Source: Rhizobium sp. CIAT894
Lineage (GTDB): Bacteria > Pseudomonadota > Alphaproteobacteria > Rhizobiales > Rhizobiaceae
DNA length: 64,000 nucleotides
Assembly (NCBI RefSeq): GCF_000172795.2
Contig: NZ_CP020947.1
Span: 4,047,001 to 4,111,000, forward strand
Direction: 5' to 3'
The position numbers were made by a program, and so were the translations under genes. This document shows, piece after piece, positions 49,911-59,613 of the stretch (position 1 is the first letter of the stretch; every line of letters begins with the position of its first letter). Under the pieces are notes generated by a model. It saw only the letters and a program-made list of their open reading frames with translations, was not told the DNA's origin and searched no databases.

Positions 49911-51845
49911 ATGCGGATTAGAGGGACAGGCCCGAAAAGAGGTACTGCGTATCGGCGAACAGGCACCATGATGGTGGTCGCAGCGACAGCTGCGTTCTCA
50001 CCGGTCCTGATCGGCGACGCTTACGCCTTCAAGCTTTTCGGCATCACCATCTTCGGCAAGGAAAAGGACGAAGGCGAACAGGTGCCCGATCCGGTGCGCT
50101 ACCACGTCGATCTCAAAGCCGATACCGCCGATCCCGACCTGAAGGAAGCGCTGGAAAACAGCTCCCGCCTCGTGAGCGACCAGAAGCAGCCGGTTTCCGG
50201 CGATCTCGGCATCGTCGTCAAGGCCCGCGACGACCGCGAACGGCTGATCGCCACCCTCTATGAAAAGGCCCGTTACGGCGGCGTGGTGACGATCACCGTC
50301 GACGGCAAGAATATCGACGACCTGCCGCCCAATCCGACCTTCGACCGGGCGGGCCCGGTCCCCGTCACCGTCACCGTCGACATTGCGCCCGGCCCGGTTT
50401 TCAAGGTCAGAGAAGTCCAGTTCGGCGGCGATGCCGCAAACCACAATCCCGCCGATTATAATCTTGCCCCGGGTGCTGAGGCCGGCTCGCTTGCCATCAT
50501 CAAGGCCGGCGACAAGATCGTCGAGCAGTTGAAGAGCGAGGGCCGGCCCTTTGCCAAGCTGACCGAACGCAAGGTCGTCGCCGATCACAGAAGCGACACC
50601 GTCGATATCGTCCTTGCCGCCGAGGGCGGTCCGGTCGCTCCGATCGGCGATATCGGTGTTTCCGGCGAAAAGACCGTCAAGCCGGCTTTCATTCAGCGTT
50701 ATTCCCGGCTGAACAAGGGCGAGGCCTATTCCCCGGAAGCGCTGAAGAAAGCCGGCGAGCGGCTTCGTGCTCTCGGCGTCTTTTCGAGCGTCACCATTCA
50801 CGAAGGCGATGCGCTGGCGGCTGACGGCACCTTGCCGATGACGATCGAGGTGTCCGAAGGCAAGCAGCGCTATTTCGGTGTCGGCGCGCAATATTCCACC
50901 ACCGACGGTTTCGGCGTGCAGGGCTATTGGGGCCACCGCAACCTGTTCGGCGAAGCCGAAACGCTGCGGATCGAGGGCTCGGTTTCGCGGCTTGGCGAAA
51001 CCACCGATATCGGCAGCCTCGACTATTCCGCCGGTATCCTCTTCACCAAGCCCGGCGCCTTCTTCCCGGCCGCCACCCTGAAGGCCGGCATCGTCGCCAA
51101 GACCGAAAATCCGGATGCCTATAATGCGACGCTCGTTACCGCCTCGCTCGGCCTTTCCTACGAGCTGACCGACCGGGACACGGTCTCGGCAAGCGGCGAG
51201 CTCAGCTGGGAACGCGACGACGACGCCTTCGGTACGAATGACTATCTGACCTTCACCCTGCCGCTTCAATATGACCGCGACGCCCGCGACGACAAGTTCA
51301 ACCCGACGGAAGGCTACCGCGCGACATTCTCGGCCAAGCCCGGCTACGAAATCTTCAACGCCACGCCCTATGCGGCGTTCGAGGGCTCGATTTCAGGCTA
51401 TCTGCCGTTTGGCCAGGAAGACGGCTTGGTGCTGGCCGGCAAGGTTGCCGCCGGTGTCCTGGTCGGCGGCGGCGGCATCGAGAACATTCCCGCCACGCAG
51501 CGCTTCTTTGCCGGCGGCGGCGGCTCGGTGCGCGGATACAGCTATCAGGAAATCTCGCCCTATAACGACAATGGCGATCCCACAGGCGGCCGCTCCTACG
51601 TGACCGGTTCGCTGGAGGCCCGCATCAAGATCACCGATACGATCGGCGTCGTGCCCTTCATCGATGTCGGCACCGTCTCCGACAGCACCTTTCCGGGTTT
51701 TTCCGATATCCGCGCCGGCGCCGGCGCGGGAATACGATATGCGACGCCTTTCGGCCCGCTGCGGCTTGATTTTGCCATGCCGCTGAACAAGTACGAAGGT
51801 GGCACAGATTACGGAATCTATGCGGGCATCGGTCAATCCTTCTAG
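49911..51845 (+). CDS. tamA: Translocation and assembly module TamA-like Omp85 protein
   Basis: 644 residues. A signal sequence (to about residue 40, ending DAYAF) leads into three POTRA-like regions, including VDIAPGPVFKVREVQFGG and ISVSGEKTVKPAFIQRYSRL-like segments up to about residue 310. A 16-strand Omp85 barrel follows, with the conserved loop motif FAGGGGSVRGYSYQ and the C-terminal strand YGIYAGIGQSF ending in phenylalanine. TamA works with TamB in inserting outer-membrane proteins or in lipid transport between the membranes. ATG 49911. The tamB gene starts 51 bases downstream. Confidence 0.92.
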   Translation: MRIRGTGPKRGTAYRRTGTMMVVAATAAFSPVLIGDAYAFKLFGITIFGKEKDEGEQVPDPVRYHVDLKADTADPDLKEALENSSRLVSDQKQPVSGDLGIVVKARDDRERLIATLYEKARYGGVVTITVDGKNIDDLPPNPTFDRAGPVPVTVTVDIAPGPVFKVREVQFGGDAANHNPADYNLAPGAEAGSLAIIKAGDKIVEQLKSEGRPFAKLTERKVVADHRSDTVDIVLAAEGGPVAPIGDIGVSGEKTVKPAFIQRYSRLNKGEAYSPEALKKAGERLRALGVFSSVTIHEGDALAADGTLPMTIEVSEGKQRYFGVGAQYSTTDGFGVQGYWGHRNLFGEAETLRIEGSVSRLGETTDIGSLDYSAGILFTKPGAFFPAATLKAGIVAKTENPDAYNATLVTASLGLSYELTDRDTVSASGELSWERDDDAFGTNDYLTFTLPLQYDRDARDDKFNPTEGYRATFSAKPGYEIFNATPYAAFEGSISGYLPFGQEDGLVLAGKVAAGVLVGGGGIENIPATQRFFAGGGGSVRGYSYQEISPYNDNGDPTGGRSYVTGSLEARIKITDTIGVVPFIDVGTVSDSTFPGFSDIRAGAGAGIRYATPFGPLRLDFAMPLNKYEGGTDYGIYAGIGQSF

Positions 51846-51896
51846 ATTTGCCGTTAACTGCGTTTTTCGATCTGTGGCCGTCATGAAAACGGGATA

Positions 51897-54800
51897 GTGT
51901 CCGCGCCGATGCAAATGCTGGCAAAAATCGTCACCTGGGTCATACGGCTCACCGGCTATATCGCCGGCGCCGCTTTGATTCTTACGGTCGTAGCCCTTGC
52001 GATCTTCGGCTTCACCGCCTTCGGTGCCCGCATCGTCACCGAAAAGATAGCCTCGACGCTTTCCAACCGCGACATGACGATCACGGTGCGTGAACCGGAA
52101 GGTCTTCTGACCGGCGGGCTGCGCGCCGCCGACATCACCGTCTCCGATACCAGGGGCGTCTTTGCGGAAGTTCACGGCATCGCGATCGACTGGAACCCGC
52201 TGGCGCTGCTGACCGGAACCTTCCACGCCAAACGCTTCGAGATCGAGGCGATCAACGTACTGCGCAAGCCGGTGCGCACCCTGCCCTCGCGGCCAGGAAC
52301 AGAAAATTCCGGCGGCTTCAGCCTTCCGATCAAGCTCGATATCGATCGCATCGCGCTGCCCGATATCAAGCTTGCCGAACCCTTTGCCGGGCGCGCCTTC
52401 GCGCTCGCCGCCGAGGGCAGCCTTTCGGCGAACGGCGATGGCGGCGAGGCCGTCGTCAATGTCAGCCGTCACGCGGTTCCGGATGCGCGGCTGGCCGCCG
52501 ACATCGCCTTTGCGCCGGCCGAAAACCGGCTGCGGCTGAAGGCGCAGCTTTCCGAGCCGAAGGGCGGGCTGGTCGCCGGCTTTCTCGGCCTGCCGGACAG
52601 TCCCGCCGTCAACATCGATCTCGACGGCCAGGGGCCGATATCCGATTGGAAGGGCAAATTGCAGGCCGCCCTCGACGGCCAGCAGCGCGCCGCAATCGAA
52701 GCCCGGCATCAGATCAGTGCAGACGGACTGCATCACCTCGACCTCAAGGGCGGCGGCGATCTCAGCTCACTGCTTCCATCGGCATTCCGGCCGCTTTTCG
52801 CCGGCCAGACCAATATCGATCTCGCCACCACCTTCGACAATCGCGGCAAGATCGATATCCAGACCGGCAATATCGCCACCGGCAGCGTCGTCATCGCCGC
52901 ATCGGGCACCCTTGATCCAGCCGGCAACAACAGCCTGAACGCCAATCTGCTCGGCACGTCCGGCCCTGTCGATTTCCGCTGGCCGCTCGCCGCAGGCGAA
53001 GCGCGCTTCCTGATTTCAGGCCTCAACCTGGCTCTGACAGGCGATGCGCAGGCCGCCCGACTGAGCGTCAGCGGCTCGCTCGACAGCGCAACCCTTCCAC
53101 AGGCCGATATCGGCAACGTCAAGCTGACGGCAAAGAGCGACGCCTTCAATCTCGCCGCCCGTTCCGGCAGCGTTCAGCTGCGGCTGGCAGCCGGCGACGC
53201 GAGTTTTGCCGACCCGAACCTCAACCGCGCGGTCCAGGGCCCCGTGACGATCGCTGCGCCGCTGCAGATCTCGCCCGCCGGCATCGGCTTCAACGGCACC
53301 ACGGTCGAAAGCACCAATATCAATGGCAGCCTCAACGGCTCCTATAGGCCGGCCGATCAAACGCTGACCGGCAATGTCAAGCTCACCATCGCCCCGGCAG
53401 CGTTGCCGGCTACGCTGGCGGGCAGGTTCGACGGGCTGATCTCGCTCGAAAGCCAGGTGGCCGGTACCATCCCGTCGAAATTCGCGCTCTCCAACCTCGT
53501 CCTGAAATCCGGCGCGCTGGAAGCCGCCGGCAACGTCGCGCTGGAGGGCTCGATGTTGAATGCCGACCTCTCCGGTCGGCTGCCTGACATCAGCAAACTC
53601 GTCACCGGCGCAAAAGGTTCGGTAGGCTATGCGGTGAGAGGCGGCGGCGAACTCCCGGCGATCTCGGTGTCGGCCAATCTCAAGGCCGCCAGCCTTGAGA
53701 TGGCCGACCGCGTGCTTGCCAACCTCAATATCGACTTGTCGGGTGTTGCCGACCCCAAGGCGCCACAGGGCAAGATCGCCGCCACCGGTACGATCGACGG
53801 CCAGCCGATCGGCATCAACGGCGACATCCGCTCCCAGGACGGCAAGACCAGCATTCCGGCGCTGACCGCCGATATTGGCGGCAACCGGTTGACCGGCAAT
53901 CTGGAATTTTCACCCGCTCTGGAACCGACAGGCGCACTGACCTTCAACTTTCCCAATATCGGCCTGCTCGCCGCACTCGGCGGACAGAAAGCCGAAGGCG
54001 ATCTCAAGGGGTCGCTCGGCATCGAGAGCAACAGTGGCAGAATTGCATTGAAGCTGCTGGCATCAGGCGACTCGATCCGCCGCGATACGCTTGCGATCGT
54101 CAAGCCGGCCATCGACGTCACGATCAGCGATCTCAACAGCTTTGCGGCAAACGGCACTGTTAAGGCCGAGGAACTGAATGCCGGCGCCAACAGGCTCGCC
54201 GGCCTTTCGCTCGGTTTCACCAAACAGCAGAACCAGACCGATTTCGATCTTAACGCCGCCTATGACGGCAATCCGGTGCTGGCGGCCGGCAATATCCGGG
54301 CGCCAGGCGGCACGATCGCGGTAAATCTTGACCGCTTCTCCGCCAGCCCCCGCAACATCCCGGTCGAGCTTGCCGCACCGACTGAGGTCACGATTAGCGG
54401 CGGCACCGCCAGCCTGAACGGGCTGACGCTGAAAACAGGCACCGGCTCGGTGAGCGTCACCGGTTCCGCCGGCGAGACGCTGAAGCTGAATGCCGACATC
54501 CACGAACTGCCGGCAGCCCTTGCCAATGGTTTCGTGCCGAACCTTTCAGCCGGCGGCACGATCTCCGGAACGATCGCCGTGACCGGCACGCCGGCGGCAC
54601 CCGTCGCCGACTTCAAGCTAGACTGGAAGGATGCGACAACAGGCCAGACCAAGGGCGCCGGGCTGGCGCCGCTCGGCATCACCGCCGGCGGTAAATTCGC
54701 CGGCAACAAGCTCGATTTCGACACGACGATCGGCAATGATGACGGCCTGTCGCTGAAGGCCGCCGGCAATGTCGCACTCGCTGATCCGAAGAACCCGGTC

Positions 54801-57800
54801 CTGGATGTCGACGCCGATATCCTCAATCTGCCCGCCCGCATCGCCAATGGTTTCGTTGCCGATCTCGCTGCGGAAGGCACGGTCTCCGGAACGATCTCGG
54901 CGACCGGCCCCCTTTCCGCTCCGGTCGCCAATTTCGATCTCGATTGGAAAAACGCCGCGACCAGCCAGACGAAACGTGCCAGCCTCGACGCCCTCGAAGT
55001 AAAGGCATCCGGAAAATTCGAAGGCAGCAAACTCGATTTCGACACGGCGATCGCAGGGGCCGACAAGCTCTCGCTGAAGGCAAACGGCAATGTCGCCGTC
55101 ACCGGCACGACGATCGGCAACGTCAAGGTCGATGCAACGCTGGCGAATATCCCGGCAAGCATCGCCAACAGCTTCGTGACCGATCTCGCCGCCGAAGGCG
55201 CGATCTCCGGAACGATCTCGGCCGCAGGCTCGCTCGCCGCTCCGACCGCCAATTTCGACCTCGATTGGAAAAACGCTGCGACCAGCCAGACGAAACGGGC
55301 CGGCCTTGCCGCTCTCGGTCTGAGAGCATCGGGAAAATTTGCCGACAACAAGCTTGATTTCAACGCAGCAGCCAGCGGCGATCAAGGCCTCTCGCTGAAG
55401 AGCACGGGCAATGTCGCCCTCGCCGGCGCGACGGTCGAAAACATCAAGGTCGATGCCGAGATCGCCAAGATTCCGGCCGCTCTCGCCAACGCCTTCGTTC
55501 CCGGTCTCGGCGCCGGCGGCACGATATCGGGCACCCTGTCCACCGCCGGGACACTCGCGGCCCCGAAAGCCGACTTCAAGCTCGATTGGACGGATGCCGC
55601 GACCAGCCAGACCAGAAGCGCGCATCTCTCAGGCCTCGCGCTGACTGCATCCGGCCGCTTTGCCGACAACCGGCTCGACTTCGACAGCAATCTCAGCGGC
55701 AAGAACGGCCTGTCGCTGAAGGCCGCCGGCAACGTTGCGATATCCGGCACCGCGGTTAAAACCCTCGACGTCAAGGCGAATCTCGCCAACTTGCCCGCCG
55801 GCCTCGCCAACGGCTTCGTCCCCGGTCTTGCCGCAGAGGGCACCGTCTCGGGAACGGCATCCGCGTCCGGCGCGTTTCCGAAGCCCGCCGTCGATTTCAA
55901 GCTCGACTGGAAGAATGCCGCAACCGCCCAGACCAGGAGCAGCGGCCTTTCTGGCCTGAATGCTGCAGCATCCGGCAAATTCGTCGATGACAGGGTCGAT
56001 TTCGATGCCAACCTCGCCGGCAAGGACGGCGTGTTGGCCAGGGCGACCGGCGGCGTCACCATCGCCGGGACCGCCATCCGGGATCTTTCGGTCAATGCCG
56101 ATATTCCGGCTCTGCCGGCCAATATCGCCAATGCTTTCGTTCCCGGTCTCGGCGCCGAGGGCATGCTTTCGGCAAGCGCCGTCACATCGGGAACGCCAGC
56201 CGATCCGATCGTCGATTTCAAGCTCAACTGGAAGGATGCCGCGACCAGGCACACCAAGGCTGCCGGTCTTTCCCGGCTTGCACTGGCGGCGACGGGAAAA
56301 TATGCCGGCGACAGACTCGATTTCGATGCCGACCTCAGCGGCAGCGGCGGCATTGCGCTGAAGGCCGCCGGCAATCTTGCTATCGCCGGCACGTCGATCC
56401 GCTCGGTCGACGTCACTGCAAATGCCACCAACGTTCCGGCGAGCCTCGCCAACGGTTTCGTGCCCGGTCTTGGCGCCGAGGGCACGGTCTCGGCGACCGC
56501 AAAGGCAACCGGTGCGCTATCGGCGCCTTCCGTCGACTTCAAGGTCGACTGGAAGAGCGCGGCGACGAGCCAGACGAAAGACGCCGGCCTTTCGCCATTC
56601 ACCATCGGCGCCTCAGGCAAGCTTGCCGGCGACAGACTGACCGTCGACACCAGCCTTGCCGGCGACGCCGGCATGTCGCTGAAGGGCGGCGGCAGCGTTG
56701 TAATCACGGGCAATCGCGCCATCGACATGCGCTTCAGCGGCAATCTTCCCTTCGCCGTGCTCGGCGCTCCGCTGGCGCAGCAGGGCCTCGTCGCCGACGG
56801 CGTCGCCACCGTCAATCTGCAGATCGGCGGGACGGCCGCCGCACCCGTCATCAACGGCACCGTTGCGACCAACGGCGCCAAGCTCGTCGACGTCCGGCGC
56901 AATCTTGCCGTCAACAATCTGACGGCGGCAGTGACCTTCAACGGCAACCAGGCCGTGATATCGCGCCTCAGCGGCAATCTCGGCGGCGGCGGCACGATCT
57001 CGGCGAGCGGCACCATCGGCATCCAGCCGGCCGGCGGCTTCCCCGCCGATATTTCGATCAAGCTCGACAAGGCGGTCTATGTCGACGGGACCCTTGTCGT
57101 CTCCACCGTCAGCGGAGCGCTGGGCCTGCGCGGGCCGATCATGGGCGCAACGCTCAACGGCAAGCTTCGGCTGGACAAGACCTCGATCACCGTTCCGGAA
57201 AAATTGCCGACCTCGCTCAGTGAAATCGACATCCGGCATAAGAATGCGCCGCAGGCGGTGCTTGCGCAGCTTAGAGAAGACGGCGAGCGGAAACCCGGCG
57301 AGAAATCCTCGACAATCGCACTCGATCTCGAAATCGACGCGCCCTCGCAGATCTTCGTGCGCGGCCGCGGCATCGATGCCGAACTCGGCGGCAGTGTGAC
57401 GATCCGCGGAACGGCGGCTGCGCCTGTCGTGACCGGCGGTTTCACCATGCGCCGCGGGCGCCTGACCATTCTCAACCGTCGTATGGATTTCACCGACAAG
57501 AGCCGGATCACCTTTGCCGGAGACCTGACGCCGGCGCTCGATATGGAAGCAACCTCAACCTCCGGCTCGACGACGCTGACCGTCGATGTCGCGGGTCTCG
57601 CCACCGACCCGGCCATCACCTTCTCCTCCTCGCCGCAACTGCCGCAGGATGAGGTGCTGGCGCAGCTGATCTTCGGCCAGTCGATGTCGAAGCTCTCGCC
57701 GGTGCAGATCGCCCAGCTCGCCGATGCCGTCAGCCAGCTGGCGGGCAACCGCTCCACCTCGCTTTTCGAAGGCCTGCGCAACCAGCTCGGCGTCGACGAT

Positions 57801-58010
57801 CTCGACATCAGCACCGATTCCAAGGGTCAGACGAGCGTCAGCGTCGGCCGCTATCTCAACGACCGCACCTATTTCGAACTGCAGCAGGGCGGCGCGGCCG
57901 GCGCCAAGGCGATCATCAACCTCGACGTCGGCCGCGGCGTCAAGCTGCGCGGCGCGGCGGGTGGTAACGGTGAGGGTGAAGCGGGCGTCGTCTACGAACG
58001 GGAATATTAA
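51897..58010 (+). CDS. tamB: Translocation and assembly module TamB, with seven tandem repeats
   Basis: 2037 residues, well above E. coli TamB (about 1260). An N-terminal membrane anchor (VIRLTGYIAGAALILTVVALAIFGF) is followed by a very long beta-rich periplasmic region and the C-terminal TamB (DUF490) domain, from about residue 1650, with GRGIDAELGGSVTIRGTA, GGFTMRRGRLTILNRRMDFT and QDEVLAQLIFGQSMSKLSP. Residues 871-1619 consist of seven consecutive 107-residue repeats. The start is a GTG at 51897, with ATG 51909 as an alternative. It bridges the periplasm with TamA and may guide lipids or unfolded outer-membrane proteins. Confidence 0.93.
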   Translation: MSAPMQMLAKIVTWVIRLTGYIAGAALILTVVALAIFGFTAFGARIVTEKIASTLSNRDMTITVREPEGLLTGGLRAADITVSDTRGVFAEVHGIAIDWNPLALLTGTFHAKRFEIEAINVLRKPVRTLPSRPGTENSGGFSLPIKLDIDRIALPDIKLAEPFAGRAFALAAEGSLSANGDGGEAVVNVSRHAVPDARLAADIAFAPAENRLRLKAQLSEPKGGLVAGFLGLPDSPAVNIDLDGQGPISDWKGKLQAALDGQQRAAIEARHQISADGLHHLDLKGGGDLSSLLPSAFRPLFAGQTNIDLATTFDNRGKIDIQTGNIATGSVVIAASGTLDPAGNNSLNANLLGTSGPVDFRWPLAAGEARFLISGLNLALTGDAQAARLSVSGSLDSATLPQADIGNVKLTAKSDAFNLAARSGSVQLRLAAGDASFADPNLNRAVQGPVTIAAPLQISPAGIGFNGTTVESTNINGSLNGSYRPADQTLTGNVKLTIAPAALPATLAGRFDGLISLESQVAGTIPSKFALSNLVLKSGALEAAGNVALEGSMLNADLSGRLPDISKLVTGAKGSVGYAVRGGGELPAISVSANLKAASLEMADRVLANLNIDLSGVADPKAPQGKIAATGTIDGQPIGINGDIRSQDGKTSIPALTADIGGNRLTGNLEFSPALEPTGALTFNFPNIGLLAALGGQKAEGDLKGSLGIESNSGRIALKLLASGDSIRRDTLAIVKPAIDVTISDLNSFAANGTVKAEELNAGANRLAGLSLGFTKQQNQTDFDLNAAYDGNPVLAAGNIRAPGGTIAVNLDRFSASPRNIPVELAAPTEVTISGGTASLNGLTLKTGTGSVSVTGSAGETLKLNADIHELPAALANGFVPNLSAGGTISGTIAVTGTPAAPVADFKLDWKDATTGQTKGAGLAPLGITAGGKFAGNKLDFDTTIGNDDGLSLKAAGNVALADPKNPVLDVDADILNLPARIANGFVADLAAEGTVSGTISATGPLSAPVANFDLDWKNAATSQTKRASLDALEVKASGKFEGSKLDFDTAIAGADKLSLKANGNVAVTGTTIGNVKVDATLANIPASIANSFVTDLAAEGAISGTISAAGSLAAPTANFDLDWKNAATSQTKRAGLAALGLRASGKFADNKLDFNAAASGDQGLSLKSTGNVALAGATVENIKVDAEIAKIPAALANAFVPGLGAGGTISGTLSTAGTLAAPKADFKLDWTDAATSQTRSAHLSGLALTASGRFADNRLDFDSNLSGKNGLSLKAAGNVAISGTAVKTLDVKANLANLPAGLANGFVPGLAAEGTVSGTASASGAFPKPAVDFKLDWKNAATAQTRSSGLSGLNAAASGKFVDDRVDFDANLAGKDGVLARATGGVTIAGTAIRDLSVNADIPALPANIANAFVPGLGAEGMLSASAVTSGTPADPIVDFKLNWKDAATRHTKAAGLSRLALAATGKYAGDRLDFDADLSGSGGIALKAAGNLAIAGTSIRSVDVTANATNVPASLANGFVPGLGAEGTVSATAKATGALSAPSVDFKVDWKSAATSQTKDAGLSPFTIGASGKLAGDRLTVDTSLAGDAGMSLKGGGSVVITGNRAIDMRFSGNLPFAVLGAPLAQQGLVADGVATVNLQIGGTAAAPVINGTVATNGAKLVDVRRNLAVNNLTAAVTFNGNQAVISRLSGNLGGGGTISASGTIGIQPAGGFPADISIKLDKAVYVDGTLVVSTVSGALGLRGPIMGATLNGKLRLDKTSITVPEKLPTSLSEIDIRHKNAPQAVLAQLREDGERKPGEKSSTIALDLEIDAPSQIFVRGRGIDAELGGSVTIRGTAAAPVVTGGFTMRRGRLTILNRRMDFTDKSRITFAGDLTPALDMEATSTSGSTTLTVDVAGLATDPAITFSSSPQLPQDEVLAQLIFGQSMSKLSPVQIAQLADAVSQLAGNRSTSLFEGLRNQLGVDDLDISTDSKGQTSVSVGRYLNDRTYFELQQGGAAGAKAIINLDVGRGVKLRGAAGGNGEGEAGVVYEREY
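54507..56753 (+). repeat. Seven in-frame tandem repeats of 321 bp within tamB
   Basis: Units begin at 54507, 54828, 55149, 55470, 55791, 56112 and 56433, each exactly 321 bases (107 codons). Each has the order: (L/I/V)PA-x-x-AN-x-F-V, G-(T/A)-(I/V)-S, D-F-x-(L/V)-(D/N)-W-x, SQTK-like, (A/T)-(A/S)-GK-(F/L/Y), (R/K)-(L/V)-DFD, G-(L/I)-x-(L/A)-K, then the next unit. Nucleotide identity between units is high but not total. Confidence 0.95.
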
Positions 58011-58078
58011 GCCGGCTAAATCAGGAGAAGCACGCAGCGTTTCAAGATGACGGCCGGTACGGACCGCGTGACAACGCG

Positions 58079-58516
58079 CTAGAACCCGGTCTTGCTCGTC
58101 TTCAAGAGAATATTCGTCTCGGTCGAATTGATGCCGTTGATCAGCCGGATGCGGCGCAGCGTTTCGTCGAAGGAGGCGAGATCGCGATCCTCGAGTTCGG
58201 CGACGAAATCCCATTTGCCGTTGGTGCTGTGCAGCGCGCGCACCTGCGGCAGGCCGCGCAGCTGATCGGCCACCCGGTCGGCGAGCTTGCCGAGCACTTC
58301 GATCATGACGATGGCGCGTACGCCGGCGGACCGCGTCTCATGGCCGGTGCGGATGGTAAAGCCGACGATGGTGCCGCTGGCGACCAGCCGGTCGATCCGG
58401 GCGGCGACCGTAGCCCGCGATGCGCCCGTCATCGCCGCAAGCGACGACACGGAAATCCGGGCATTGTGGCGAAGCGCACTCAGAAGTTCGGTATCGAGAT
58501 CATCCACGCCGATCAC
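58079..58516 (-). CDS. Lrp/AsnC-family regulator, probable control of arginine catabolism
   Basis: 145 residues. Winged HTH with DLDTELLSALRHNARISVSSLAAMTG and the recognition helix RATVAARIDRLVASGTI, then the RAM domain IVMIEVLGKLADRVADQLRGL. The start is a GTG at 58516, or at 58507. It is divergent from the arginase gene with an AT-rich 123-base gap (TGTCAAAAGTGG and nearby repeats), so it likely senses arginine or ornithine and controls rocF-rocD. Such an arrangement resembles the ArcR/PutR-type regulators next to catabolic genes. Confidence 0.88.
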   Translation of the reverse strand: MIGVDDLDTELLSALRHNARISVSSLAAMTGASRATVAARIDRLVASGTIVGFTIRTGHETRSAGVRAIVMIEVLGKLADRVADQLRGLPQVRALHSTNGKWDFVAELEDRDLASFDETLRRIRLINGINSTETNILLKTSKTGF

Positions 58517-58639
58517 TTTGTCAAAAGTGGTTTATCAATTTGCGCAATCATAGTCCATTTCTGACATTTTTCCATCTTTTTGCCGTCAGCGCTTTATCCC
58601 ACTATCGGCCAAAACAGGCCTCAAAACGGAGCCCTCGAA

Positions 58640-59575
58640 ATGAATGCTCAATCGCGATCTGTCACCCTTATCGGCGCGCCGCTGGAAGAAGGCTCCGGCC
58701 GAAGAGGCGCTGCCATGGGACCGGCGGCGCTGAGGATCGCCGGCGTCGATCAGACGTTGATCGAGCTTGGCCATGACGTCGCCGATCTCGGCGATCTCAG
58801 GATCGTGCCGGCAATGGACCTGCCGAACCATCCGAAGGCCCACAATCTGAGGATTGTCGGCGCCTTCACCCGTGCGCTCGAAAGCAGCGTCCATGACGTT
58901 GCCGCCTCCGGCCGTTTTCCGCTGATTCTCGGCGGTGACCACAGCCTGTCCATGGGCAGCGTCTCCGGCATGGCGCGATATGCCGCCAGCAAAGGCCGCC
59001 CGCTCTTCGTGCTCTGGCTCGATGCCCATGCGGATTTCAATTCTCCGGCGACCTCCCCTTCGGGCAATATTCACGGCATGCCCGTCGCCTTTTTCTGCGG
59101 CGAGGCGGAGTTCGCCGAGATCCTGCCGAAGGACCGCCCCTTCGTCGATCCGAAGAATGTCTTCCAGGTCGGCATTCGTTCGGTCGATGCGCGCGAGCGC
59201 GAGGAAATCCACGAACACGGCGTCAATGTCTTCGATATGCGCGCCATCGACGAGCAAGGCATCGGCGCCATCATGCGTGAGATCCTCGACGTCGTGACCA
59301 AGGCGAACGGGCTGCTGCATGTCAGCCTCGACCTCGATTTCCTCGATCCCGAGATTGCCCCCGGCGTCGGCACGACGGTGCCTGGCGGCGCGACCTTCCG
59401 CGAGGCGCATCTGGTCATGGAAATGCTTTCCGACAGCGCCCTCGTCTCGTCGCTCGATCTGGTCGAACTCAATCCGTTTCTCGACGATCGCGGCAAAAGC
59501 GCCCGCATCCTGGTGGAATTGACGGCAAGCCTCTTCGGCCGCCGCATCTTCGATCGACCAACCCGCGCCGCATAA
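58640..59575 (+). CDS. rocF: Arginase
   Basis: Hydrolyses arginine to ornithine and urea with a binuclear Mn2+ centre. 311 residues. Metal ligands are in GGDHSLSMGS, WLDAHADFNSP and SLDLDFLDPEIAPGVGTTVPGG. The N-terminal VTLIGAPLEEGSGRRGAAMGP is typical of the arginase/agmatinase family, with the arginase-type SxxGNIHGMPVAF loop. ATG 58640. It is followed after 38 bases by rocD. Urea could feed the host nitrogen cycle through urease, which is not in this window. Confidence 0.94.
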   Translation: MNAQSRSVTLIGAPLEEGSGRRGAAMGPAALRIAGVDQTLIELGHDVADLGDLRIVPAMDLPNHPKAHNLRIVGAFTRALESSVHDVAASGRFPLILGGDHSLSMGSVSGMARYAASKGRPLFVLWLDAHADFNSPATSPSGNIHGMPVAFFCGEAEFAEILPKDRPFVDPKNVFQVGIRSVDAREREEIHEHGVNVFDMRAIDEQGIGAIMREILDVVTKANGLLHVSLDLDFLDPEIAPGVGTTVPGGATFREAHLVMEMLSDSALVSSLDLVELNPFLDDRGKSARILVELTASLFGRRIFDRPTRAA

Positions 59576-59613
59576 GACGGGTTTCGGCATGATACTCTGG
59601 AGGGAAAACAGCC

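Noticed and set aside
49998..51269. Minus-strand 423-codon frame opposite tamA
   Set aside because: Shadow of tamA; no domain seen.
55382..57070. Long minus-strand frames opposite the tamB repeats
   Set aside because: They repeat with the 321-bp period because tamB does; there is no independent coding signal.
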